Source: CAHJXG01 sp965277495
GTDB lineage: Bacteria; Pseudomonadota; Alphaproteobacteria; Acetobacterales; Acetobacteraceae
Direction of reading: 5' to 3'
NCBI GenBank assembly: GCA_965277495.1
Contig: OZ255824.1
Coordinates: 1,302,001 to 1,366,000 of the forward strand
DNA length: 64,000 nucleotides
The position numbers and the translations under genes were made by a program. Below the pieces are notes generated by a model. That model did not search any database. It saw only the letters and a program-made list of their open reading frames with translations, and had not been told where the DNA came from. Numbering within the stretch: the first letter of the stretch is position 1; each line of letters starts with the position of its first letter. Of the stretch, positions 1 through 8,136 are shown one piece after another.

Positions 1-18
1 GCAGCCCAGCGCTTGAGG

Positions 19-1953
19 TCAGGCGCCGGCACGGGCCGCCGCTCCGGTCTCGTCGAACAGCAGCAGCCGCCCAGCGTTGCCCAAGCCCAGGAACGTGCTG
101 AAATTGTGCAATAAAGCTGCGATGATCGCGCCCTCGGCGCCCAGGACGCCCGCCGCCGCCAGGCCCACAAGCAACAAGGTCCAGCCCAGTCCGATCGCCA
201 CGTTCACATGGATCGTCCGCCGGCAGCGGCGGCTGAGGCGTATGGCGGTGGCGAGCCGGCGCAGGTCGCTGGTCATCAGCACCAGGTCGGCCGAGGCCAG
301 CGCCACGTCGGTGCCCTGCGCCCCCATGGCGACGCCCACCGCGCCGACCTTCAGCGCCAGCGAGTCGTTGATCCCGTCGCCCACCACCAACGGACGGAAC
401 CCGGACGCGATCTCGGCCAGCACGCGGTCCATCTTCTGCTCCGGCAGCGCCCCGGCGCAAACGTCGGCGATGCCCAACTCGGCGCCAATGCGGCGCGCAA
501 CGGCCTCGCGGTCGCCGGTCAACAGGGTTTGCCGCTCCAGGCCGAGCGCGCGCAACTCGGCGACCGCCTCGCGCGACTCGGGCCGGGACCGGTCGGCGAA
601 CAGCAGCCAGCCCTGGAACACGCCGCCGCGGCTCATGCCGGCGATGGGTCCGTCGTGCGCGGGTGGCGCCGGCGCGTCGACGCGGACGGCCGCAAACAGG
701 TCGGGCCGGCCAAGCGCCACCGCGTCGCCCGCAGCCGTAGCGGTCACGCCGAAGCCGCTCATTTCTCGGACATGGCCGAGCGCCGGACGGTCGCCAGCCA
801 GGGCGGCCCGGGATGCCGCGCGGCTCACCGGATGGCTGCTCGCCGCCCCCAGCGCAGCGGCCAGGCGCAGGCCCGCTCCCGCATCCACCCCCGGCGAGGC
901 TTGGAAATCCACCAGCGTCAGCTCGCCGGTGGTCAGCGTTCCCGTCTTGTCGAAGATGACGGAAGTGACCTCCGCCAACTGCTCCAAGAATGCCGCCCCT
1001 TTTATCAGGATGCCGTGCCGCGCCGCGACCGAGATCGCCGCGATGGAGGTGGCCGGGGCCGCCAGCACCAAGGCGCAGGGGCACGACGCGACCAGCACCG
1101 CGAGCGTCGCCGCCGTGTCGTTGCTGGCGAACCAGGTGCCGGCCGCGATCAGCAGCACCAGCGCCATGTAGTGCCCGGCGTAGCGCTCCAGCAGCCGGGC
1201 GACCGGCGGCTTGGCGCGCTCGGCGGTCCGCATCAACGAAATAATCTTCCCAAGCGTCGTCTCGGCGCCAAGCCGGGTGACCTCGATCTCAAGCCTTCCG
1301 TTGGTGTTGATCGAGCCCGCCAGCGCCGGGTCGCCCGCGCCGACGTCGACCGGCACGCTCTCGCCGGTGAGCGAGGCCATATCAAGGCTCGCCTCGCCGC
1401 TGCGCACGACGCCATCCGCCGGCACGCGCCCGCCGGCCAGCAGCTCGATCCGGTCACCCAGCCGCAGCTCCGCGGTTGCGACGGTGGTGCAACTGCCGTC
1501 GGGGTTGATCCGCCGGGCGTGCGTCTCGGTAAGGCGGCTGAGCGCCTGGATCGCCTCCCGCGAGCCGAGCAGGCTGCGCTCCTCCAGCACGTGGCCCACG
1601 ATCATGATGATCGGCAGCACCGCCGCGGTCATCAGGTCGCCGCTGGCCCAGGCGGCGATCAGCGCCACCGAAATTAGCCGGTCGGTGACGCCGTGCAGGC
1701 TCGGATGGCGCAGGCTCTCCCACGCGGAGCCGATGACCGGCACGGCCACAAGCAGAGCGGCGACGCCGGCCACCAGGTCGGCCAGCGCCCGCTGGTCGGG
1801 GAAAACGGACTGCCACAGCACCGCGAGCGCCAGCAGCCCGGCGGCGGCCATCGCGAGCGTCATCCGCACTGCGAGCATGCCGCGTTCGGCGAGGGCCAGC
1901 AGCGGGGCAAACGGCCGCTTGGCCAGCAGCCCGGGTTGAATTGCGGCGCTCAT
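19..1953 (-). CDS. P1B-type heavy-metal-translocating ATPase
   Basis: The 644-residue protein is an inner-membrane ATP-driven metal cation pump. Visible motifs are TGES at 197-200 (actuator), CPC at 291-293 in a membrane helix (the P1B metal site), DKTGT with the phosphorylated Asp at 335, a nucleotide-domain HP pair at 374-375 and GDGIND at 525-530. There is no N-terminal CxxC heavy-metal-associated domain. The last helix carries HNFST at 616-620, where P1B-4 pumps have an HEGG/S-T motif and Zn/Cd pumps a conserved Asp, so the metal cannot be named. It is the last gene of a leftward operon and its start overlaps the end of the preceding SPFH gene by 4 bases. Family call is secure; substrate (Zn, Co, Ni or another) is open. 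Confidence 0.93.
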   Translation of the reverse strand: MSAAIQPGLLAKRPFAPLLALAERGMLAVRMTLAMAAAGLLALAVLWQSVFPDQRALADLVAGVAALLVAVPVIGSAWESLRHPSLHGVTDRLISVALIAAWASGDLMTAAVLPIIMIVGHVLEERSLLGSREAIQALSRLTETHARRINPDGSCTTVATAELRLGDRIELLAGGRVPADGVVRSGEASLDMASLTGESVPVDVGAGDPALAGSINTNGRLEIEVTRLGAETTLGKIISLMRTAERAKPPVARLLERYAGHYMALVLLIAAGTWFASNDTAATLAVLVASCPCALVLAAPATSIAAISVAARHGILIKGAAFLEQLAEVTSVIFDKTGTLTTGELTLVDFQASPGVDAGAGLRLAAALGAASSHPVSRAASRAALAGDRPALGHVREMSGFGVTATAAGDAVALGRPDLFAAVRVDAPAPPAHDGPIAGMSRGGVFQGWLLFADRSRPESREAVAELRALGLERQTLLTGDREAVARRIGAELGIADVCAGALPEQKMDRVLAEIASGFRPLVVGDGINDSLALKVGAVGVAMGAQGTDVALASADLVLMTSDLRRLATAIRLSRRCRRTIHVNVAIGLGWTLLLVGLAAAGVLGAEGAIIAALLHNFSTFLGLGNAGRLLLFDETGAAARAGA

Positions 1954-3008
1954 GGGGCGGTTCCAGCTGGCAGCGCCGCCGGCAGGATCACCCGCGCGCC
2001 GCCGTTCGCATCCACCGCAGTCAGCCGGCCCACCTTATGCAGCAGCAACGCCAGTTGGTCGCGATAAACCTGGTCCAGCATGGCCGGGCGGGTCGCGGGC
2101 GTCATGCCGGCCTCGATCGCGGCAATGGCGGACGTCCGGGCGCGGGCGTCGCCGACACGCTCTTCGGCGCTCGCACGGGCCGTGGCCAGCAACCGGTCCC
2201 GCTCGCGGTCGGCAGCCTGGAGGGTGCGGGTCGCCTCGGTGCGCGCGCCGGCGATGCCCTGCTCGGCAAGCTGCACCGCGACCAGCACCCCATCGAAGGC
2301 GATCTTGGCCGCGGGCGGCAGCGCGGCATCCAGGTCGATGCGGCTCACGGCGACGCCCAACGGCGCGCCCTGCCCGGCCAGGCCAGCGAGCCGGCGGTTC
2401 ATCTCGCGCACCAGGTCGCCCCGCATCGCCTGCCGCCGGTTCTCCGTCGCCAGCGCGCGCGCGGACGCGGCGTCGGCGCGATCCGGACGGGCCACCAGGA
2501 AGTCGTCGAGCTCCCGCGTCGCGGCGACGGCGACGGCGCTGGCCGCGAACAGCCGCTGCAGCGCCGGCTCGACGTGCGCCTGGGCCAGGTAGTACGCCGC
2601 GCCGTCCACGACCTGATAGGTGATGGCGGCCGACAGCAGCACGACGCCGCCATCGCCGGTCAAATAGCTGCCGGCGCCCTCTGGAATGCCGGCGTCGTTC
2701 GCGCGGGTGAAACCATCCTCCAGCCCGGCCTTTTGCGCCGTCGCCGCGGTCCGCAGCGTGAGCAGCCGGTCCGCGCCCGGCACCAGCGCGACCTGCCCGG
2801 CCGGACGCGGCCAGGACACGGCCAGCCCCGCCTGCTGCACGCCGGTGATCTGGCCGAACCGCAGCACCACCGCCTGGCTGTCCGCCGGAACCTGCCGCCA
2901 GCTCGACGCGGCCCAGGCAAGGGCCAGGACTGCTATTGCAGCATACAGCACCCGAAAGCCGATCGAGATCGACTGGACGACGGGTCCGTCCTGCCCGGTG
3001 CCGCTCAT
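1950..3008 (-). CDS. SPFH/band 7 protein, HflC-like
   Basis: This 352-residue protein has a single N-terminal membrane segment near residues 15-35 followed by an SPFH (stomatin/prohibitin/HflKC) domain and a long Ala/Arg/Glu-rich helical stretch typical of this family. HflK and HflC form membrane complexes that restrain the FtsH protease, but this copy lies in an operon with two other SPFH proteins and a metal ATPase rather than beside hfq/hflX. Its start overlaps the stop of the upstream SPFH gene and its stop overlaps the start of the ATPase, both by 4 bases, so translation of all three is probably coupled. A role in organising the pump in the membrane is inference. Confidence 0.82.
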   Translation of the reverse strand: MSGTGQDGPVVQSISIGFRVLYAAIAVLALAWAASSWRQVPADSQAVVLRFGQITGVQQAGLAVSWPRPAGQVALVPGADRLLTLRTAATAQKAGLEDGFTRANDAGIPEGAGSYLTGDGGVVLLSAAITYQVVDGAAYYLAQAHVEPALQRLFAASAVAVAATRELDDFLVARPDRADAASARALATENRRQAMRGDLVREMNRRLAGLAGQGAPLGVAVSRIDLDAALPPAAKIAFDGVLVAVQLAEQGIAGARTEATRTLQAADRERDRLLATARASAEERVGDARARTSAIAAIEAGMTPATRPAMLDQVYRDQLALLLHKVGRLTAVDANGGARVILPAALPAGTAP

Positions 3009-4051
3009 CGGGCGGAACCGATGGTCCGGTCCATGGGCGCGAGCGCCGGAGCCGTACCCGGCGGAATAGAACCGGGCGGACCCTGGATCAGCATGTTGAA
3101 CGGGGCCGCGTCCGTCCGCAGCACCATGCGCGTGTTGGGGCCGACGACGCTGCCCAGCGTGTCCATCGAGCGCAGCAGCGCATATAGCCCGGGATCGGCC
3201 TGGTAGGCGCGCGCCTGGACCTGCGCGGCCTCCTTGCGGGAAGCGGCTTCGATGCCGGCCGCCTCGGTGCGGGCCTGGGCCACCGCGATCCGGGAGTCGC
3301 GGACCGACAAGGCACGCAGTTCGGCCGCGGCGCGCAGCCCCTCCGCGGTGCGGGCAGCGGCGACGGTCTCGCGCTCGGCCCGCATGCGCGCGACGGTGGC
3401 CGCAAGGGTCGCGTCCGGCAGGCTGAGGCGGTCGATGCCGACCTGCTGGATCTGTAGGCCATACACGTCCAGCGCCTGCCGCTCGACCTGGGCGCGCAGC
3501 CGGGCCTCGAATTCGGGCAGCAACTGCCGCTTGGGATCGGTGTTCACGAGATCCGCGAACTCGAAGCTGCTGGCCGTGACCTGCAGGGCGGCGCCGACCA
3601 GGCTGCGGATCTGCCGCGCGGCCTCGTCGGGCTCGTTGCGGACGGCGCGCAGGAACTGGCGGATGCGTCCGGGGTCCGGCGGCACCTGCCAGGCGACGTA
3701 GGCCTGGACCAGGATACGCAGCCCGTCCTTGGTGCCGACGTCCTGCAGCCCGGTCGACGTGGTGCGCAGCCGCAGGTCCACCGGAATGACGCTCTCGACC
3801 GGCGCCGGCAGCTTCCAGGCGAGGCCCGGCGTGGTCAGCACGCGCGACAGGTCGCCGAACCGGGTGACGACGGTCGCCTGCCCGGCGCCAACCATCACCG
3901 CCGACGACGCGAACCCGGCCGCGACGACGATCAGCGCCGCCATGGCGAAACGCAGGCCGACACGCCAGCGGTGCGCGCCGGGCCGCCCGGCCATGTCCGG
4001 TTCGTGGAGATGATGTCCGTGGCCGTGATCATGGTCGTGGGTGTGGAACAT
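3005..4051 (-). CDS. SPFH/band 7 protein with His-rich N-terminus
   Basis: The 348-residue protein starts with a cytoplasmic segment in which residues 3-16 are mostly alternating His with Asp and Gly, a typical low-complexity metal-binding tract. One membrane helix follows around residues 32-55, then an SPFH domain and a helical C-terminal region. The remainder resembles HflC/HflK. It is the second gene of the leftward SPFH-ATPase operon, 16 bases after the larger SPFH gene and overlapping the next one by 4 bases. The His tract beside a P1B pump suggests a contact with transition metal ions; this is inference. Ordinary HflC proteins are not expected to carry such a tract. Confidence 0.82.
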   Translation of the reverse strand: MFHTHDHDHGHGHHLHEPDMAGRPGAHRWRVGLRFAMAALIVVAAGFASSAVMVGAGQATVVTRFGDLSRVLTTPGLAWKLPAPVESVIPVDLRLRTTSTGLQDVGTKDGLRILVQAYVAWQVPPDPGRIRQFLRAVRNEPDEAARQIRSLVGAALQVTASSFEFADLVNTDPKRQLLPEFEARLRAQVERQALDVYGLQIQQVGIDRLSLPDATLAATVARMRAERETVAAARTAEGLRAAAELRALSVRDSRIAVAQARTEAAGIEAASRKEAAQVQARAYQADPGLYALLRSMDTLGSVVGPNTRMVLRTDAAPFNMLIQGPPGSIPPGTAPALAPMDRTIGSAR

Positions 4052-4067
4052 GCCTTATCCGCTGCGG

Positions 4068-5909
4068 TCAGTCTTCATCGGGAGAGCGCCCGGCGGGTGC
4101 GCCAAACTGCCGCAGGTCGATGACCGGGGCGTCGGCGCCATTGAGGCGATGGTCGACGATGACCAGCGGCGACTTGGCCAACGCGGTCGACAGATTGGCG
4201 AAGTAGCGCTCCAAAAGGAACGCCTGGCCGCCGGACTGCGCGGCATCCTGTTCGGCCGTGAAGGTCCGCAGCGCGACGTTCGCCTGCCCGACCGTTTCCG
4301 CCGCCGCGCCGCGGGACTTGAGCACGAGGTCGGTCGAGTTCTGCCGCGCCAGGGCGACGGCGGCCTGCGCGCGGCCGCGTTCCGTCGCGATGGCGGTGTT
4401 GGCGATGATCTCCGCCGCCTGGACGTTGTGGTAGGCCTCGGCGGCGGCGGCGGGCGGGTGGACCGCCTCGATCACCATGCCGGCCAGCTCGATGCCGGCG
4501 CCAAGGCGGTCGAGCTCGGCCTGCAACGGGGCGCGAAGGCTTTCGGCCAGGCGCTCACGGTTGTCGCCGAGCACCTCGGCCAGCATTTTGCCGGCGAGGA
4601 CGCGGGCGAGCAGCCGTCCGGCCTCGGCGCGCACCAAATCGGCGGGCACGGCAACCGCGTAGGCGGCGCGCAGGGCCGATGCGTCGTCCAGCCCGACGCG
4701 ATACAGCACTTTCAAGTCGACGCTGACCACCTGGAAGCTCTGGCCGCCGCCGGCGCCGAGGCTGGCGATCAGGAACGAGACTTCGGCCGGATGTGCGTTG
4801 TCCCATAGCCGGTCGGACGAGGCCGGCGCAGGGTCCTCCGCGCCGGTCTGCGCTTCGGCCGCGTTCTCGCCCCCGAGCGGCAGGGCGTGCACGATGCCCA
4901 GTTCCACGCGACGTACCCGGCCGAATGGCCATGGCAGGCCCGCATGCGCGCCGGGCGGCCAGACGGCGGCGGGCGCGCCGAACCGCTCATAGACGCCGCG
5001 CTGGTCCAGCTCGATCAAGCTGACGCCGGTCAGGCCCCAGGCGACAAGCATCAGGAACGCGGCGACCGGCAATGCGGCGGACCGCATGTAGCGGAGCGCC
5101 CAGCTCCGCGAGAAGTCGAGGCCGAGATGGGTGCGGAGTGGGGCGCCGACGCCGCCGGGCGCGATACGCCCGGGTTGCAGCAGCAATGCCGCCAGGCTGG
5201 ACACCGCGGCCCGCGCTGCGGCCGGCGCCGGTGGCGGCAGGAACCAGTTGGCCAGGGACCGCACCGCGAGTTCGGCCGCAATGGCGCAGAGATAGGCGGC
5301 GAGCAACGTCATGGCCGGGCGCGCCCAGCCAAGGCCGAAACCGGCCGCGAGATGCAGCATGCCGGCGGCCGGAATGACGGCGACCGGCACGAACAGCAGC
5401 GCCTGCAGCCCGGACGCTTCCGGCAGGCGCGCCCGGGATGCCGCGGCGACGATCCGCTCCGCCACCAGCAGCGGGAAGGTCAGCACTATGGCGCCGCCGC
5501 CCAGCAGCGCCGCGTGCGCCGACGGGTCGGGCGCGCCGGGCCGCAGCCACCAGGCGATCGAAGCGGCGCACAGGCTCAGCGCGGGCACGATGATCCCCTG
5601 CGGGCGGCGCGCCATCCGCGCGAGCCGTTCCGCCGGGCCGAAACGCCAGCGCGCCCAGGCCATGGGCAGGGTCGCCAGCAGTCCCGTGAGGGCAAGCAGC
5701 ATCGCGCCGGTCGCGAGGCCGGCCAGCCCGCTCGCCCGCACCTCGGACGCAAGCGGCGTTGCGCTGAACGTGGCGAGCATCAGGCCAAGGACGGCAACGA
5801 GGTACCAGCCGCACAGCGCGCGGATCAGCCGCAGCGTGCGCCCGGCGTCCGGCCAAGCGGTGAGGTCATCGCGGCGTTGCAATGCCGGCGGTGGGCGGAT
5901 CGCGTTCAC
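4068..5909 (-). CDS. Large SPFH protein with multi-helix membrane domain, HflK-like
   Basis: The open frame reaches further upstream, but that part lies antisense to the end of the phosphoesterase gene. A GTG at 5909 gives a protein of about 613 residues that starts after that gene ends. The first 260 or so residues contain several hydrophobic helices, then a further helix around 285-305 leads into an SPFH domain at about 310-530, with the conserved helical region containing AEAYHNVQAAE. The layout matches long HflK-type proteins that carry an extra polytopic domain. It heads the leftward operon with two more SPFH genes and the P1B ATPase. No strong ribosome binding site was seen, so the start is provisional. 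Confidence 0.8.
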   Translation of the reverse strand: MNAIRPPPALQRRDDLTAWPDAGRTLRLIRALCGWYLVAVLGLMLATFSATPLASEVRASGLAGLATGAMLLALTGLLATLPMAWARWRFGPAERLARMARRPQGIIVPALSLCAASIAWWLRPGAPDPSAHAALLGGGAIVLTFPLLVAERIVAAASRARLPEASGLQALLFVPVAVIPAAGMLHLAAGFGLGWARPAMTLLAAYLCAIAAELAVRSLANWFLPPPAPAAARAAVSSLAALLLQPGRIAPGGVGAPLRTHLGLDFSRSWALRYMRSAALPVAAFLMLVAWGLTGVSLIELDQRGVYERFGAPAAVWPPGAHAGLPWPFGRVRRVELGIVHALPLGGENAAEAQTGAEDPAPASSDRLWDNAHPAEVSFLIASLGAGGGQSFQVVSVDLKVLYRVGLDDASALRAAYAVAVPADLVRAEAGRLLARVLAGKMLAEVLGDNRERLAESLRAPLQAELDRLGAGIELAGMVIEAVHPPAAAAEAYHNVQAAEIIANTAIATERGRAQAAVALARQNSTDLVLKSRGAAAETVGQANVALRTFTAEQDAAQSGGQAFLLERYFANLSTALAKSPLVIVDHRLNGADAPVIDLRQFGAPAGRSPDED

Positions 5910-5934
5910 AACACCCCACGACGGCTGCCGGTAT

Positions 5935-7386
5935 CTATTGTACGCAAAGCATCGAGCGCGGGTCCAGCGCAATGGCGCAGCGGGCAAGCTTGTTCGACGA
6001 AAGGTTGTGGACGTTGGCGACATAACCGCCGCGGAATGCGTCCAGCACGGTGAACCCATACTCGGCCCGGTCGGCCGTGGCCAGGATGGTGATCGCCGGC
6101 GTCCCCTCCACGCCCGGCAGCGCATACTGCGCATTGTAGTTCGGGCCCGATGTATCCGGCACGAAGGCCTGCGGCTGCGCGCCGTTATTGTTGTCGAGCA
6201 GGGTGCCGGAGTTGCCGACGACCAACTGCGGCGCGTAATTCAGGTTCTTGAACGCGACAACCTGGAATTGATGATCGTGCCCGGACACCAGCAGCTTGAC
6301 CTGCGCCGGGACCGCGCCCTTCGTCAAGCCGTCGAACACCGACTGCTGCGTCGCGTCGCCGCCGGCCAGGTCGCCGTTCAACGTGGCGGGCCGGATGTCG
6401 TAGGTCGGCTTATGCGTGACATAGACCACGTTCTTGTCCGCAAGCGGTGCCAGCACGGCCGCGAGTTGGTCGGTGTAGATCTGCGGCAGCGTGCGCCCGT
6501 CCGTGGACTTGGTGGCGAGGTCGGGCACGGAGGTGTTCGAATCGCTGGAGTCGAACATCACCAACGAGACCTGGCCGGCCTTTACGACGTAGGGCGGCGT
6601 GTAATCATACGGCGTCAGCGGCCCCTTCGCGCCAGGCGCCCCGGCCATGGGGGCATAGGGTCCCGTGCAATCCACCGCGCCCTGGTCATACGCATGAACG
6701 TCGAGCAGCCGAAACCAGCCGTGCGCGCCGCGGTTGCAGCTTTCGTGGTTGCCGCGGGTCAAGGCGAGCGGGGCGGCGGCGATCAGGTTCTTCGCCGGGC
6801 CGAACCAGTCGGCATTCCAGCTATCCCAGTTGTCGAAGGCCGGATTGCCCGCGCAGCCGGCGAAGCCCGTTGGGCAGGGCTGCTCGCGGTAGAAGAAGTC
6901 GCCGACGTGGACGATCAGGTCGGGCTTGAAGGTGGCGGCGTAGTTGGCGAGGAACTGCAGCGGGAACTGCTGCGGGTCGTTGCAGTCCTGCGTGGCGGCG
7001 AGGGTGCTGGCCACGCGGCAGCCGGTGTCGCCGATGACCAGGATGCGCTGCGGATTGGCGACCGGCATCTTCAGCGTGACGCCGGCGACCATGGCGGAGC
7101 GATGGCCGAATGCGGGGATCGGCGCGCTCTCGCACATCAGTACGGGATAGTATGTCTTGGGCGCCTGGTCCGCGGCCGTGACAGGTCCGCGCTGAATGAG
7201 CGGGAGCGGGCTGCCGTCGACCGCGGCGGTGGGGCAGCCATTGGCCTGGGTGTCCTCGATCGCGCGGATCAGCACCGTGTCGCCGGGCGCGAACTGCACC
7301 CATTGGTTGAGCACCGCGGAACTTGCTGGGGCGGCGAACACGGTTGAGCCGGCAAACGCAGCTACGGCGCAGATTCGTGTGAGCAT
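5935..7386 (-). CDS. Secreted metallophosphoesterase (calcineurin-like)
   Basis: The 483-residue protein has a clear cleavable signal peptide (hydrophobic core followed by Ala-rich cleavage region, residues 1-24), so it should act in the periplasm or outside. The dinuclear-metal phosphoesterase blocks are present in order: GDTG, GDFFY, GNHES and GHDHQ, giving the Asp, His and Asn ligands of the calcineurin superfamily. The natural substrate (phosphomonoester, nucleotide or phospholipid) cannot be told. It lies 25 bases upstream of the SPFH-ATPase operon on the same strand, so read-through is possible but no functional link is evident. It is divergent from the glycosyltransferase at 7528 across 141 bases that must hold both promoters. 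Confidence 0.88.
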   Translation of the reverse strand: MLTRICAVAAFAGSTVFAAPASSAVLNQWVQFAPGDTVLIRAIEDTQANGCPTAAVDGSPLPLIQRGPVTAADQAPKTYYPVLMCESAPIPAFGHRSAMVAGVTLKMPVANPQRILVIGDTGCRVASTLAATQDCNDPQQFPLQFLANYAATFKPDLIVHVGDFFYREQPCPTGFAGCAGNPAFDNWDSWNADWFGPAKNLIAAAPLALTRGNHESCNRGAHGWFRLLDVHAYDQGAVDCTGPYAPMAGAPGAKGPLTPYDYTPPYVVKAGQVSLVMFDSSDSNTSVPDLATKSTDGRTLPQIYTDQLAAVLAPLADKNVVYVTHKPTYDIRPATLNGDLAGGDATQQSVFDGLTKGAVPAQVKLLVSGHDHQFQVVAFKNLNYAPQLVVGNSGTLLDNNNGAQPQAFVPDTSGPNYNAQYALPGVEGTPAITILATADRAEYGFTVLDAFRGGYVANVHNLSSNKLARCAIALDPRSMLCVQ

Positions 7387-7527
7387 CGGCGGAAAATCTC
7401 CAGGTTGGCTGCCGTTATAGCTGCCGGGCTCGGGTGGCCTGTTAATCTTCGGTTACGGTACGCCCTGAGTTTGATCCTGAACCCGATCACGAAGGATAGC
7501 CCTTATGCTGCATGCGCCGGACCCGGC

Positions 7528-8136
7528 ATGACGCGCGACACCGTGGTCGTGTTTGCCCGTGCGCCGCGGCTCGGGACCGTGAAACGGCGGCTGGCGCGCG
7601 ACATCGGCGACCGGGCGGCGCTGCGGTTCTACCGGGCCAACCTGGCGCGGCTGTTGCGCGCCCTCGCCAGGGACCGGCGGTTCCGCACCGTGCTGGCCGC
7701 GACGCCCGGCCACGCGCGCGTCCGCTGGCCCGTGCGCGTGCCGGTCGTGGCGCAAGGCAGCGGCGACCTCGGGCAACGCATGCACCGCGCCTGCGCACGG
7801 CACCGCCGGGTGGCGGTCGTCGGGACGGACATCCCGGAGCTGTGCACCGCCGATGTCGCGACAGCGTTCCGAGCTCTGGGCCGGGCGCACGCCGCATTCG
7901 GCCCGGCTGCGGACGGCGGCTATTGGCTGGTGGCGCTCTCGCCGCGCCGTCCGGCGCGTCCGTTCGCGGGGGTGCGGTGGTCCACCGAGCACGCGCTGGC
8001 CGACACGCTGGCCAACTTCGCCGGACGCCGGGTGGAGTTGCTGCGGACGCTGCGGGACGTGGACACTGCGTCCGACCTCGCCGAAATCCGTCAGGGATCC
8101 CCGCAATGCGCGACCGCGAGGGACAAGGTGCTGTAA
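7528..8136 (+). CDS. TIGR04282/DUF2064 family glycosyltransferase-like protein
   Basis: Starting from the ATG at 7528 gives 202 residues beginning with the family's typical FARAPRLGTVKRRLA block, a nucleotide-sugar binding region of the GT-A type. Later blocks GTDIPEL and FGPAADGGYWL (metal and substrate binding) also match DUF2064. NCBI names this family after arsenosugar biosynthesis, though its real reactions are largely untested. A TIGR04283-type glycosyltransferase sits 3.2 kb away on the same strand, with three leftward genes between them, which fits the known tendency of the two families to occur together. The last 46 bases overlap the 3' end of the convergent SulP gene. The longer open frame upstream lacks family similarity and was not used. 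Confidence 0.85.
   Translation: MTRDTVVVFARAPRLGTVKRRLARDIGDRAALRFYRANLARLLRALARDRRFRTVLAATPGHARVRWPVRVPVVAQGSGDLGQRMHRACARHRRVAVVGTDIPELCTADVATAFRALGRAHAAFGPAADGGYWLVALSPRRPARPFAGVRWSTEHALADTLANFAGRRVELLRTLRDVDTASDLAEIRQGSPQCATARDKVL

Noticed and set aside
208..1677. Long plus-strand frame of 489 codons opposite the ATPase
   Set aside because: Antisense to a clear P1B ATPase; low-complexity Arg/Gly/Gln-rich product produced by GC codon bias.
5311..7347. 678-codon plus-strand frame
   Set aside because: Lies antisense to the phosphoesterase and SPFH genes and shows no domain; codon-bias shadow.
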